From assembly GCA_015847255.1 (NCBI GenBank), contig JADLZK010012611.1, positions 1 to 64,000 on the forward strand: a DNA stretch of 64,000 nucleotides, given 5' to 3'. A model generated the notes under the pieces. That model was not told the origin of the DNA and did no database searches. It saw only the letters and a program-made list of their open reading frames with translations. Shown one piece after another: positions 11,201 through 22,853 of the stretch. Position 1 is the first letter of the stretch, and every line of letters starts with the position of its first letter. Source of the DNA: Hyparrhenia diplandra (Eukaryota; Streptophyta; Magnoliopsida; Poales; Poaceae). The position numbers were made by a program, and so were the translations under genes.

Positions 11201-12631
11201 CGACGCCGCAGCCGAGCAGGATCCTGCCGACGATGAGCATGGCGAGGTTCTGCGCGGCGCCGTTGAAGATGACCCCGACGATGAAGAAGACGCCGGCGAT
11301 GAGCATGGTGAGGCGCCGGCCGAGGCGGCGCGCGTGGTGTAGGAGGCGAAGAAGGTGGCCGTCAGCCCGGCGAGGTAGAGCGACGACGTGAAGAGCTGCA
11401 GGCCCTGGTTGTCGTACTTGCAGTAGTTGCTCTCCTTGTCCTCCTGCTTCTTCCGCAGCACCGCCGGGAAGAACTTGCCCAAGAAGTCGTCCATCGACGT
11501 CACCCCGCCTATTATGTAATATATACAATTGTTCAATCATGATATTCGATTGTATCCGTTTTGTTTTGTTTTTAACAAATTGGTCTGAATATATAAAAGG
11601 TGTGGCAGGACATGTGCAGTTCCTGTCAGACATGCTTATTAGTGATGGCTCATGGTATTTAATTGCAATATTCATAGCCAGTGAAAACGTGCTACCAAAG
11701 CGTTGGTTGATCAAGTGGTTGGCAAAAGTTGTGGCAACATATTTTTCTTTGTGTAACTGTGTAAGTATATAGGATATATGTAAAAATTGCAATGCTAACT
11801 TACTCGATCGTGAAAAGGAAGCAAGTGTACAAGTACGTTTTTGTTTCACTGAGGTGGATATTATATGCTTTGCATCATACTGCATCTAGTAGTAGTACCA
11901 CCATCTAATTACTTTGACCTTTGCAACACAACTACTCCTAGCTTCGTAATCATGAAGATATTATACAATTTTCTTTTGTACCTGTTTGTGCATGTGCATA
12001 CAGCTTATTGGAGGCATCTGCTGTTTCTATGCTCATGCGTTGACTTACCAGCCTGTGAAAGCAGGTGGCTAGCTCACACGGTACGATATTTGAACAGATT
12101 ATTATGGGACTGACGCATGGGGATCCTCGCTGCTGGCTGGTACTCTTTTAGTTTTGGGAACAGTAAATAAAAGAAAATAACTCTAACAAAAAAAGGAAAT
12201 GTTTTTTGGATCGGAAGGTGAAGCAAAGCTGGAAATTCTTTGAGTCTTGCCGCGTTAATGATGGGACGTGTTTAATGGCCACAGTAAAACCCCCAATTAA
12301 TTTGGTTTCAAGTCTGTGCTTATCCGCAAAAACAATGATCCATGCATACATACCGTACCCTATCCATGGTAAAATATAAATCCGCCAAGAAGAAGAATTT
12401 CTCATGATTCTCTGGAGCCAACACAGACACATGCATATTATGCATGGAATGGATCGAAAAGCTCAAAAGATGGATGAAATGAGAAGCTCCGTTACCTGAG
12501 ATTCCGACGTCGTAGCCGAACATCAAACCGCCGGTGGCCGCCATGATGCAGGAGATGATGACGATCGGCGTGATCTTGGCCTCGAACTCGACGCCGGACG
12601 GCGCCGACACCGAGAACCCTCCGGCCGGCAT
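8285..12631 (-). CDS. MST4: Monosaccharide/H+ symporter, MST4-like (sugar transport protein family), two frame breaks
   Basis: A plasma-membrane hexose/proton symporter of the MFS sugar porter family. There are three exons on the minus strand: 12631-12496, 11508-11187 and 9374-8285. All splice sites are GT-AG (donors CAG/GTAAC and CAG/GTATG). Exon 1 carries the start MPAGGFSVS and the TM1 motif [12 protein letters not shown]. Exon 2 holds VTSMDDFL and [13 protein letters not shown]. Exon 3 has [18 protein letters not shown] residues, VDRVGRR and [11 protein letters not shown]. Two insertions break the frame: two bases in the GC run at 11326-11335 (just before LTMLIAGVF) and one base in the T triplet at 8994-8996 (just after NLLQRR). 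Discounting these three bases, the exons total 1545 nt, or 514 codons plus stop, the usual size. Everything else is highly conserved, so assembly error is more likely than pseudogenisation. The gene is identified from remembered rice MST4 similarity. Confidence 0.9.
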
Positions 12632-12790
12632 CTTGGCTCAACCACCTTCTGGCCTGGTGCTCCCGTCGAATGGAAGTCGTCGGAGCAGCACAGCAGGTGT
12701 TGGTATCCACACACAAGAACAAGACAACCTCACCCAGTGAAACGGAGCAGAGGGAGGGAGATGGGTAGAAGACGCCCAGCCTCTCTCTCG

Positions 12791-12800
12791 GTTTATATAG
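12791..12800 (-). promoter_or_regulatory. TATA box of the MST4-like gene
   Basis: The minus strand reads CTATATAAAC here, about 160 bp upstream of the ATG at 12631, leaving a plausible 5' UTR of about 130 nt. There is no other TATA-like string between it and the start codon. Confidence 0.6.
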
Positions 12801-14191
12801 AAGAGGGAAGCCCCGATTCCTCGGGGAAATTTCAAACCGATCCCACCGGCCACGTCAGCTCTGTGAGTCGGCACCGGGGCCCCACCGCAGTCCGGCTCGC
12901 GGGCCGGCCTTGCCGTGTCTGGCTACTAGGCTAGTCAACGACGGCTCCATCTACGGCGGCCCACGGGCCTGATTTCCCAAGATTCCGAGTCCAAAAGCAG
13001 CAAGCCCTGCTGCTGCAACTGCGGAAGCGGACGGTGACTTTTCAAAGAAAAAACTTCTTATCCGTTCCAAACTCTTTTGGTAGCAGTTTGGAAATTTTGG
13101 ATAGGGCGCCGCCCCTTTTGACAATTCCAAGTGGGCCCACGAGTCAGCCTCTAGTACTCACAGCTGGGGGTGGTGGCTTCAGACTGCAACTGCTGCGATG
13201 ATCGTGCTTTGCCACTGGAGTCGCCGTGTGAATGGAGGACCTTGACTTGATGAGCGATTGGAGGAAAATTATACCTCACGTGGGGATGGTGGTCCGCTTG
13301 AAAATCAGTATCGGCGCAAGAAATTGACTCGTACTAGTCGGCTGAATTACCTATGCTTTCCATCTTCTAGTAGACTTTTTTAACTCAAAGATGTTTTTTT
13401 GAAGAGAATACGTGCACTCGGCACTGATGTATACTCTCACAGTCTAAAAAATAATCTTGTTAAGTTCCGCCGGTCAAAATTTACTATATTTACAGAAGAA
13501 TTTTTGCATATTTGTATCTCCAAATAAATTTACTATGAAACATATTTAACAATCCATCCAATAATATTAATTATGCACAGTAATATCAGTATTTTATCTG
13601 AGTCTTAGGCCTAAGTCGTCTAGAGTGGTCTGGTGTGGTCTTAGTAAAAAAAAAAAGGGGTTGTACAAAGGTTGTAATTTGCTCTTTTTTTCTCTTTTCA
13701 TCGTCCAATAAAATTCGTGGCAAAGCTTTTGCCGTCTCTTTAAAAAAAATATATCAATATTTTCATACTCTACCTTATGTTCATTAAAAGGCAGCGCTTG
13801 ATAAACAGCTGGTACTTATAAAAACAACGTAATATATATCAGGCATATGCTTATATATTGCATAAGAAAGGAAAACATAAGACACAACCGTGCAAACATG
13901 TGTGCTAAGCTAAGGGCCGGTCGGACAGTCAATTCGCTCAGGATACAAAGTTCGATTTGTATCGTCCTTTCAGTTTCATCCTTTTGTTTTTTTCCAAATT
14001 AGTTCTTTCTCGCACGTTTCTAACAGTCAACAAACCGTATGTAGAGTACGTACTATCTCTTGAGCAATTGATTCAGAAACCAAACAAATCCAGCGCCAAC
14101 ACGTCCCAAGAAATGGTTTAAGAACGTCTTTGACACGCCAAAAGTTATTTCTGCGGATCGCTCGTCGTGTGTGACGCTCAAGCTTTTTTTA
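12801..14191. other. Upstream region of the MST4-like gene
   Basis: There is no coding potential. It probably contains the promoter of the transporter, followed by AT-rich intergenic DNA and the LINE-like 3' remnant at 13610-13752. Confidence 0.45.
13610..13752 (+). mobile_element. LINE-like 3' end remnant
   Basis: The sequence GTTGTAATTTGCTCTTTTTTTC followed by CCAATAAAATTCGTGGCAAAGC and TTTTGCCGTCTC ends in an A-run. This is the usual look of grass LINE 3' UTRs (T-rich tract, AATAAAA, 'cgtggcaaagcttttgcc'-like tail). No coding part is attached, as expected for a 5'-truncated copy. Confidence 0.45.
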
Positions 14192-14479
14192 GGGCCTGTT
14201 TGGTTTCCATAAGTCAGGTGACTTATAAGTCAAAAAATTCAAAATAAGTGACTTATTTTGTCAAACAATAGGGACTTATAAGTCATGGAACTATTAGAAG
14301 TCACTTGCAACTATTTTCTCTTCTTTTTTACCCCGACTTGTCGGGCCACCTATTTTCTCTTTCTTTTACACCCCGACTTTATAAGTCACATACAACCAAA
14401 ACATACTTGACTTATAAGTCACTAATTTTTAGTCGCCTCGACTTAATAAGTCATCCGACTTTATGGGAACCACAGGACC
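14192..14479. mobile_element. Tourist-like MITE (PIF/Harbinger group)
   Basis: The 288-bp element is flanked by TTA on both sides (14189-14191 and 14480-14482). Its ends are inverted: GGGCCTGTTTGGTTTCCATA on the left and the complement, close to GGTCCTGTGGTTCCCATA, on the right. Similarity continues through the repeated GACTTATAAGTC motif. It encodes nothing. Confidence 0.82.
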
Positions 14480-14482
14480 TTA

Positions 14483-16516
14483 GCTGAGAACTCCTCGCCG
14501 CCGGGCTAGCTATCTGACTTGGTCAACTGCCGCAAAGAGCTGAAGCTCGAACGAGGCTGTGGCTCCGTTGCTCGACGCGACTACTTCAGTTCGCCATCGA
14601 TCTGAACCCACGCCTCAGGAAGACAGGAACAAAGTGTTCTTCAGAGTTCAGATATTCTGTCGCTGACGAATGGCATTGACACCTGGGCGCATTACACCAA
14701 CGGTACGCAGCCTGGCACCAGTATATCTCAGTTGCTTTCTCCCATCACAAAAATCGTCTACGTTCACTCTGAGAAAAAAAAAAATCGTCTACGTTCTGCA
14801 CGCGATGTCAGGTACAGTATGTTGGCAATTATTAAACTCGAAAATTTAAAAGGATTCCCACCCGCTACAAATCCAGTCGGGTGCATTCACTACGCCTTCG
14901 AATTCTCATGTCAACAACGATAATTTGATAAGGTCAACGATGTCACTCCACATGCCTTACACATGCCACTTATTGATGGTGTTAACGTACAGCTCCAAAT
15001 TTGTGCATTATTTTGGTGGTAAATATATACACGGTGCACATGGGGCTCCTACATTGGCATCGTTGACCTCTTTAAAACAATGTTATGCGAAATGTTACGT
15101 GTATGTATCTCAGTATCTGATTGTCTCGCGCATTTTGAAATCGACATTTGAGGTCGTAAACAAAGGCTTCTTCCTCCATCGTGCAGGTACGTGTCTTGTT
15201 CTTTTGACGACATGGAAAGGGTTTGAGAGGAGTGTATCAAAACCAGTAATTAGAAAAAAGAGAGGAATTTGTGAACTGAGTTTTTAGAATCTATCCTAAC
15301 TTTTACTGTTGGCTTCCAAACTAGTGTAATTGTTGCTCGTCGGGACATATCTCCACAAGGGTACACGTTTGGAGTCTCCTCTTCGTTTATCATATTTATT
15401 TTGGCATGCATTTGTGGCGATTGAGATTCGTGTTCAAGGCTGATTGAGTTGTTTGTTCAGATTTTAGTATGTCATATTGTTGAGTCGGTTGATATACGTG
15501 GATGGTTTAATCGAAGCGTTGGTTGTGAAACATGTGGCCTTTTTTGCTTTAGAAAAAGGCAAGGTCTCTTCCCCTCATGCAGAGGTAATGGAAAAAAATC
15601 AGCTGCCCCAACTGGATAATTGTACGTGTTTTATTCCACGATGAGAAAGGAACATAACCGTTGAAGGTAATTAACAACTGGTCAGACTGCGGTTAGTTAG
15701 CTGACAAGTCCAAATCTAAATTTTATACGTACACGTTGTCTCCGTGATGCTGCCACGGTAACCACACACGGATACGGTCAATGAGTCTTGTATCATCAGA
15801 TCACTGGAGAATGCAAATCCAACATAACCAGCTAGGTAAGAACCGTATATATCTGGCAACGTTCCACACGCCGAAACAAAACATAATCCCCGGCGTCTGG
15901 GAATAACCTCGCGCGTGATATGCTGCCCTCGGTTGGCTACTCCTTGCCGGAGCCAGACTAGCTACTAGACTAGATGCACCGTACGTACTACCTGCATAAC
16001 GTCTGACGCATGCAACAGCTGAAGCGCCGCAAGCCAATTTTTTGGTGCAGACATTCAGTAGCAGACGAGAGTGACCGGCCTCTCCATGGACACTTGGTTG
16101 CACTAGAAATCGCCAGCTTTCAGTACGACGTCAGTACCCCGGACCGTGACAGGAAAATCTCGACACCATACGCATGCGCAATCTTGTTCTTGCAGCAGGT
16201 CAACTAGCATGCAGTTCCTGCGTATAGAGGGGAAAAGAAACAGAAGAGTACACGGTTCACGGGTCCGGTCATCAGCATCACGACATACACGGCGGTTTTC
16301 CGTGTTGGAATTTCCTAACGGCCGGCCGGTGGTATCTGATCTGCGTTTATTTCAACTCCAGACTTGAGTTTCCGCGTGCGCTTCTATCGCCATCAGGCAG
16401 CAGGCAGGTCGCAAACTGCTGCTGCTCCAGTCCGGGTTCGCCTTGACTCGCACTTGCCACGTCCATTTAAGCAGTTAACCTAGAGTATTATCTACCACAC
16501 AGGGATGATACGCCAC
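14483..16516. other. Intergenic stretch without recognisable features
   Basis: Short scattered reading frames only, none over 120 codons and none with recognisable domains. Composition is mixed, with AT-rich patches. Confidence 0.4.
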
Positions 16517-16675
16517 CAGTGGCGAAGCCACACTACGTTTGCCTGGTGCACAGGCACCAGGGTGCAAAAAGAGTTTTATTAATAAACTAACTAATATTCA
16601 CCACATATAACAAGTACAAATAGTATTTTCCTTTAGCAGTGCACCACCGTTACTTTGATGCTAGCTTCGCCCCTG
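16517..16675. mobile_element. hAT-type MITE
   Basis: The 159-bp element starts CAGTGGCGAAGC and ends GCTTCGCCCCTG, imperfect inverted ends of the CAGTGGCG...CGCCACTG kind found in grass hAT elements. The flanking octamers TACGCCAC (16509-16516) and CACGCCAC (16676-16683) match at 7 of 8 positions, as expected for the 8-bp hAT target duplication. Confidence 0.78.
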
Positions 16676-17867
16676 CACGCCACGTCGCTGGATCTGTTAA
16701 TTTGTCTTATCACAGCACGGGATTCAGCAACGCCTTGCCAAAAAGTCCAAGGACGAATTGTGTTTGAGCAGCAGCACGACAGAATTCTGGAGCCGGCCGG
16801 GCAATCGTCAGCAGCGAAGCAAAAAAACTCTGGCACGACGACTCGGCTGGCGCGGCATCTGATCGTCAAAAAGGGATTCTGCAACTGCTCTCTGAAAATG
16901 GTGCTACAGACTACAACAGGTCGAAGCAGGTGGTTCTGGTTCACGACGCCGATAATTGAAGATTGGGGGAAAAGTGGCCTCTAGAATAGAGGGATGTCTC
17001 GATTGATGCTGGTAGCGATCCGAGAGGTAGTCGACCGCCGACCGGCGATGATGCGTTATTTTAGCGGCCCATGATCCTTACGTGCACTGATACTGCTATC
17101 ATGCTGCATGGACGTTGTGGCCCGTGCTCGCTTGATAGCTAGACAGGCCTGCTGTCCATTTCTGGCCACTTGCGATGTCGCAGCCGTTACACGCCACGCT
17201 CGGAGCTGAGCGTTTTGTGTGAACAGCAGGGAGGAGTAATATGATGGGTCGTGCATAATTGCCAGCCACATGAGAACATTTCGTTCATTCTTGCAGCGCG
17301 CACTTGGAGCAAAGATAGGGAGAGTCAGTATGTGCACGATGCTAGTCGCTTGTCAACATGCAGTCACGGTTATATCGTGACGAGCACCGCTGGGGATAGC
17401 ACTTGTTGGCGTGTTTTTACCCCGTATTTTGCCCTAGTTCCTTCAGACGTGCGAATCCTAAGCGGGTGTTTGGATTTAAAAGACAACATTACCTTTGTTT
17501 GTCTCGTGAGGTTTAAAGTATTTTGCTAAAGGGCCTCGCCGAGAACCGAAGATTGTGTGGGTCGTAAGAGATGCGAATCTGCCTGCCCAACGGATTTTTT
17601 AAGTGTCCGCGTTTATTTAGCGTCTGAAACAACCCGCAGCATGGCTCTATCTTATTGATACGTTACAAAAAAAAATCCGAATTGAATCGTCTGATTCCTC
17701 TTTACCGAAGAAGCCTGTGCTCGAAATAATCGAGCATGGGCTTTTCTGGTCAAAACGTATCTTGTCTTTATTACTTTATCGTGAGTTATTTTCCTTGGTT
17801 AACAATACTTGTTGTTTTGCCGATATTTGCAGGTTCATTAATTTTCTTTTTATCTCATAAAGGAAAT
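16676..17867. other. Intergenic stretch without recognisable features
   Basis: No gene, repeat boundary or RNA gene could be supported here. The longest frame (16655-16984, plus) has no family resemblance. Confidence 0.4.
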
Positions 17868-18137
17868 AAAATCGTTAGATGGTAGCGACAGTTCTGGGTT
17901 CGACTTCCGTGGTCCTGAATTTCAGGATGGGGTTAAAAAATCCCCTCGTCTGTCTCTTGGCCAAAACACGGGTCTAAAGGCCGGCCCCGGTCATGGTCGT
18001 CTCACATAGGCTATGGTGCCGCTGTGTATGTGTGGGGTAGAGATCCGGGAGATTTTCTTGACCTGCATGAAAAGGTCTTCTTAATGCAATGCCGGGGCTA
18101 TCTTACCCCCGTAGGTCAAGTGTTTTTAGGTTTAAAA
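17868..18137 (+). mobile_element. tRNA-derived SINE-like element, plus-strand copy
   Basis: It begins with a degenerate A-box-like TTAGATGGTAGCGAC and a B-box-like GGGTTCGACTTCC (17898-17910), followed by CAGGATGGGGTTAAAAAATCC. The body (GCCGGCCCCGGTCATGGTCG; AAGGTCTTCTTAATGCAATG) matches the complement of the neighbouring element at 18138-18427. It ends at CCGTAGGTCAAGTGTTTTTAG. Confidence 0.55.
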
Positions 18138-18427
18138 TATTTAAACTCGACCTACGGGGACTAAGACTAGCCCATAGCATTGTGCTTAAGAAGAAGACCT
18201 TCTCACGCGGTCGAGAAAACCCACCAACCCCCCCCCCACCGACGACTGAGGGCACCGTTACCCAGGTGAGAACCGGGGCGGGCCTCGCAACCCGTGCTTT
18301 GGCTATGGGACAGACGATGAGGTTTTTTAACCACAGTCGAAAATTCTGAAAATTCGCTCCCATCGGGAGTCGAACCCAGGACTTGTGGAGTGCCTTAGAG
18401 TGGCTCTAACCATTGAGCTAGAGGCTG
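18138..18427 (-). mobile_element. tRNA-derived SINE-like element, minus-strand copy
   Basis: Read on the minus strand from 18427, the head is CTCTAGCTCAATGGTTAGAG (a near-canonical A box) and GGGTTCGACTCCC (a canonical B box), spaced as in a tRNA. The body has GGTTAAAAAACCTC, GCCCGCCCCGGTTCTC and AGAAGGTCTTCTTC, all shared with the plus-strand copy. A full tRNA gene is ruled out because no acceptor stem closes around the boxes. Confidence 0.6.
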
Positions 18428-18825
18428 TTTGGCATAATTCAATATTTAGATAATCTTCTATTACATACTTGCAGATTGATAAGATTGATAGTTATTTTGC
18501 TAACAATCACTACGCGCCACCGCACGCCTGCACAGTAAGATCGTCGCTCAACAACACCTGAAAACTATGAAATCCAAACATGCGCAACATCCATTTCACA
18601 TGTACGAGACTCGTTATTATTGTACAAAGATGAAACTAGTAGTTCAGTTCTGTAGACTGCCCAACAACATATAAACGGTTCTTCTAAAGAAAACAAAAAA
18701 AAAGAAGCATATAAACGGTGGCCACACAAGAACAGGGGACGATGACACAGTGAATACTGAACACCGAGCTGCCACCACGTACGCACAACGCACCAGCTAC
18801 TTCCGGGGGCCACGGAAGGCAGATA
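18428..18825 (-). other. 3' untranslated/downstream region of the HSP70-8-like gene
   Basis: There is no separate gene. It lies immediately beyond the stop codon of the minus-strand chaperone gene. Confidence 0.5.
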
Positions 18826-20563
18826 TCATGGCTGCAGCTTCTTTGGAAGAACAGCAAGGTCGAGAGTCTTCCCGTACATCTTTGCCAGAGCTTGCCCACA
18901 CCAGCCATGGCCATCGTCCAGCGTCGGCATCCTCACCTCGATGAACGGTGGAATGGCTGGGCCTTGAGGCTTGACGACCCCTGCAAACACCCTGAGGACA
19001 TTGGAAGCATCGATGTCCATGCATACGCTGATCTCAACTGTTCCCTTTAGGGGCTGCTGGGATTCCAGTGATCTTGAAGTATCCTAACAGATGGTTATCT
19101 TCAGCACGTTCCCCTTCTCCTTCATACACAGCAATTAAGGCTTCAGTCTGGTTGTCGAGTGTCGTTGTAAACAGCATGTCCCTTCTTGCTGGAACTGTCG
19201 TGTTCCTGGGAATGATTGCAGCAAAGCTATCGCCATCGGCACGGATTCCCAGGTTCATAGGAGTTGCCTGGATTGTGAGAAGATCCAGGCTCCCTGAGGG
19301 ATCATCCACTCCTGAAGCAATGGCTCCTTCCAGTGCAGCACCTGAAACAGCGGCTTCTAGAGCATCAATGTTCTTGTAAGAGATCTCCTTCTTGCATAAA
19401 CCCAGGACAAGGCTTCTGATTCTGGGGATCTTCGAACAACCTCCAACCATTATCACATCATTGATGTCCTCTGGTACTAACTTTGCATCAACCAAGCACT
19501 GGTTGATGATCTTTTCGCACTTATCAAAAATTTCCCGGTTGACTTGTTCAAACTCTGAATGGTCTAGGACTTTGGACACTTTGTGGCCATTCCCCAAATC
19601 TATATTGATCTCCACAGTTTCCTGGTTAACCAGTTTGTGAATTGCATCCTGAGTTGCAATTCGCAGTAAACTCATTGAATGGATTCTATCCATTGTCTGG
19701 CCAGCATATAAACTGTCAAAATTGGGAAGAACATGGCGCATTATGTTCTGAAGTATGTCCTCCCCACCAGCTGTGCATCCTGATAATGCTCTTATCTGAG
19801 AAACACCTCCAGCTGTGGCAGCCACGGCTGCATCACAGTACCCAGCACCCATGTTAAATATCAGAGCAATTTTCTCAATGCCGCTTCCCATATTGTCATG
19901 CATAAGCTGCTGCTGCTGCTGAGCATACAGAAGCGCCACAGCAGTTGGTTCCGGCATCAACCTCAACACATGAAGCCCAGCCATTGCACAGGCTCTCTCA
20001 ATCCTGGTCTGTTGAAATCGACTGAATGCAACTGGTATGGTAAGCACTGCATTCCTCACAGGATGTTTAAGATGCATCTCAACCAAGGCCTTCAACTCAA
20101 GTAGAAAGATGGCAAGGACCTCCTCAGGGGTTGTAGACCGCCACATGTTGTTCACGAGTGCCGCAATAAACGGTCTCACACCAATACCCAATGTCTGCAC
20201 AAGAAATGGGAGGGTCTTACTAGATTGAACCACTTCATCAGTGTCCATTCTTCCTATCAGGCGTTTCATGTTGAATATGGCACTGCCTGATAAGATGTCC
20301 CTTTCCTCGTGTGCATTTTCTTTGGCTGCCCCTCCAGTAACCCCTGCTGAGAGAGTATCATCTTTGAACATGACATAGGACCTCATCCCTTTCTGATTAC
20401 GGGTATTCTTTAAGAGCTCAACTTGGTGGCCATTCCAAACAGCAACACTGCATTTGGAAGTCCCAATGTCAATGCCAATAGCAACATCAGGGAATGAAGG
20501 CTGTGATTTGTCTTCCCCGGTGGTTTCACTGTCCGATGCCACGGTATATGGTTGTTCAGCCAT
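18826..20563 (-). CDS. HSP70-8: HSP70-8-like divergent Hsp70 (single coding exon, one frame break)
   Basis: The product is a short, atypical cytosolic Hsp70-like protein related to Arabidopsis HSP70-8 (HSP70T-2), recognised from memory. It begins MAEQPYTVASDSE and has the phosphate-1 loop IGIDIGTSKCSVAVW near residues 30-44, AIFNMKRLIGR near 95, the stretch AVLTIPVAFSRFQQTRIERA, and a phosphate-2-like IFNMGAGYCDAAV in place of the canonical DLGGGTFDV. It also carries VIMVGGCSKIPRIRSLV as the adenosine motif. An extra base in the T pair at 19041-19042 shifts the frame after GIPAAPKG. The final 65 codons (MDIDASNVL to the stop at 18826) lie in the next frame. Without that base the CDS is 1737 nt, or 578 codons plus stop. 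The C-terminal substrate domain is short and lacks a long helical lid and an EEVD tail, as in this subfamily. Confidence 0.92.
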
Positions 20564-20565
20564 CC

Positions 20566-21634
20566 TACAAACAATATTGCATCAGATATACATTGCTGCT
20601 ACAAATCTTTTTTAGGAACAAAGAAACTCAGACCAGAAAATTGTAGCACCAGTAATTATGAACGTGAAATAAGTGGCAAAACCACAAAAGCTACGGCGCA
20701 AAATATACAAAAACCAAAGAGCACAGAAGTGAAAAGGTTAACAAACAGCATGGAACAGAGCCCTATAAGAAGTGGAGGGTTTATTTTGAATGGCTCGTGG
20801 TAATTGGTCTGAAGCTTCGGTACCTAGCTGGTATAGCAGGCTGTTGGTGGCTTTCTGTTGTTCTCTGAACTTCTTTGGTAAGCTGGTGTTCCCAGTAAGG
20901 TTGGTGTGAATTTGTACTGTGTTTGAACTCCTCTAGCTTTCTATAAAAGCTGGGTTTACCTCTGTAAAAAAAAAAAAGAAGAAAGCTACTAATCTTCAGG
21001 TTTAGCTTTGTACTGCCGGCTATAATCTGATGCAAGGCACAAATGTTTTCTATAGTACACCACCCGATCTCAGTCAGGTTATTCGACTTGCAAAATAAGT
21101 CAATTTAAATAAGTGATGATAGGTCTGGGATTACATATTCAGATAGTGACCTTGGACCAAGCCTGACATATTGAACCCCATTCGCCGACTAAATTCCTAC
21201 ACAGCCGTAAATGTGCCAAATAAACCACAGATACACTGAATTCACAACAGAAAGGAAGCCAGGACTATCAATTCGCTCGACCATTCACACAGTCACTGCA
21301 ATACACACCAGTCTCTGAAACTGTGTGCCTCCTTCAGTTCCCCTTCCCCGTTCCATGTTCAGTGCAAAACTAAGGTGATCCTCTATCATCTGAAAGCCAA
21401 AGGATCGCACAATGTGTACCGCCGCGTGCTCAGACTACAAAAGTAACACAGGTGCGCAGTGGCGGCGCGGCCTAGCAAGAAATCTTGCGCCGCCGAATGC
21501 GGACACGCAGGAGTGCAGGACTAATTAAGTAACATGGAATGGCAAGGTACTCCTACACAGCATTGCTACGACTAACGAAATCACATGTCGAAGTAAAGAG
21601 GCGTAGGAGACCCAGGAGTTTGCTCACTACTTAC
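20566..21634 (-). other. Intron in the 5' UTR of the HSP70-8-like gene
   Basis: On the minus strand a strong donor AAA/GTAAGTAG begins at 21634. The acceptor TTTGTAG lies one base before the ATG at 20563, after a pyrimidine-containing tract. This makes a ~1.07-kb leader intron. It includes a poly(A)-ended LINE-like remnant at 20800-20972. Confidence 0.6.
20800..20972 (+). mobile_element. LINE-like 3' remnant inside the leader intron
   Basis: The stretch ends CTATAAAAGCTGGGTTTACC, then TCTGT and a 12-A run. A tail of this kind with no coding sequence upstream looks like a 5'-truncated non-LTR insertion. Evidence is limited to the tail. Confidence 0.35.
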
Positions 21635-21830
21635 TTTGGCAGGCGACGACGACGGCGACGGGACGGCGACTCTCCGGCCGGGCGATGCTCTGTGACGCTT
21701 CTTCTTCTTCTTCAGAGAGGAGAACAACAGTTGCAGTGCGCGTGCGATCCGAGAGGGTGTGGAGTGGGCAGAAGGAGGTGGAACGAGGTAGAAGAAGGGG
21801 AAAGGCGAGTATCCGAGGTGCATCTTCTAG
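21635..21830 (-). promoter_or_regulatory. Putative non-coding first exon and core promoter of the HSP70-8-like gene
   Basis: On the minus strand this stretch lies directly upstream of the donor at 21634 and contains GA-rich repeats (the plus strand shows CTTCTTCTTCTTC at about 21699-21714), common in plant leaders. No clear TATA box was found and the start of transcription is not determined. Confidence 0.4.
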
Positions 21831-22236
21831 AGACGACGAGAGACCGCGGGCAGGCACGCGGCGCGCGCTCGCCAACAGGCGTCGCCGCTGAGTCCGAGCT
21901 CGGGTTCGTGCTGGAAGAGTCGGGAAGGCAGGGGGTCGCCGCTCGGGCTGGGGCACACCTGGCCTCGTCGCCGCGTAGGCGCCTGGCCTGGGCCGTTGCT
22001 GCGAGTGAGATCTGGGCTGTCTTATCCTGGGCCCCTGTAAGGCTGTCGCAGATCGGTCTGCATGGCCTGGTACGTACATGGGCTCTCTACCGTTGGAGAT
22101 GGTCAAAGGCCTTTGAGGGGATGAGATGTAGATTTCGGCCTTCCATTGACTTGCGCTCGGGCCGTCTGGGTGGCATGAACCGAGTGGGCCAACGGGACTA
22201 GGAAGATGGTCCTCCGTTCAGACTTCAGAGAAGAAA
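21831..22236. other. GC-rich upstream region
   Basis: It carries a long open stretch on both strands, caused by high GC rather than a recognisable protein. It is likely promoter-proximal DNA of the chaperone gene. Confidence 0.35.
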
Positions 22237-22853
22237 GGAAAAAGTCCGAATTCCCTCCCCTAACTATCACCAAAGTTCATTTTTTCCTCCCAAAATCGGA
22301 CAAATCACCTCCCTCAACTTTTTCAAACCATGCAAATTACCTCCCTCAAAGCGGGTTTTGAGGGTGGTATTGCTACAATAACAGCAGTTTTTCCTTTTTT
22401 TTTCTTTTAAAAAAAATTAGGTTGAATCTTTGAAAAATCATAGTAAAATCACGAGAAAAATCATAAAATTAAAAATCTAATTTTGTTAGACTCCACATAA
22501 TTATATCTACACACTGAATATATAAAAAAAGAAAAATACAAAACCTTCGTAGCAAAAACTTTTATATTAAAATATATTATATTATATTATATATTCATTT
22601 GTGTAGATCTAATCATGTGGAGTCCAACATAATTAGATTTTTCATTTTATGATTTTTCAAAGATTCAACCGAAATTTTTTAAAAAAAGAAAAAGACAAAC
22701 CCATGTTATCGTAGTAATACCGCCCTCAAAACCGCTTCGAGGGAGGTAATTTTGCATGGTTTGAAAAGTTGAGGAAGTGATTTGTCCGTTTTTGCGTTGA
22801 AGGAGGAAAAGTGAACTTTCGTAATAGTTGGGGAGGGAATGTGGACTTTTTCC
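22237..22853. mobile_element. Long foldback (inverted-repeat) element
   Basis: The ends are inverted over roughly 250-300 bp each: GGAAAAAGTCC with TTCCCTCCCC on the left pairs with the complement on the right. Inner blocks AAACCATGCAAATTACCTCC and GATTTTTCAAAGATTCAACC also have inverted partners. The octamer TCAGAGAA occurs at 22225-22232 and directly after the right end at 22854-22861, consistent with a target duplication displaced by 4 bp on the left. It is non-coding. Confidence 0.78.

Noticed and set aside
18360..18427. Possible tRNA gene (A and B boxes)
   Set aside because: The boxes are good but there is no pairing acceptor stem, and the following sequence matches the neighbouring SINE-like body, so it is a SINE head.
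21539..22201. 220-codon open frame on the plus strand upstream of the chaperone gene
   Set aside because: The Arg/Ser-rich text, equally open opposite strand and overlap with the putative leader exon point to a GC effect; no family resemblance.
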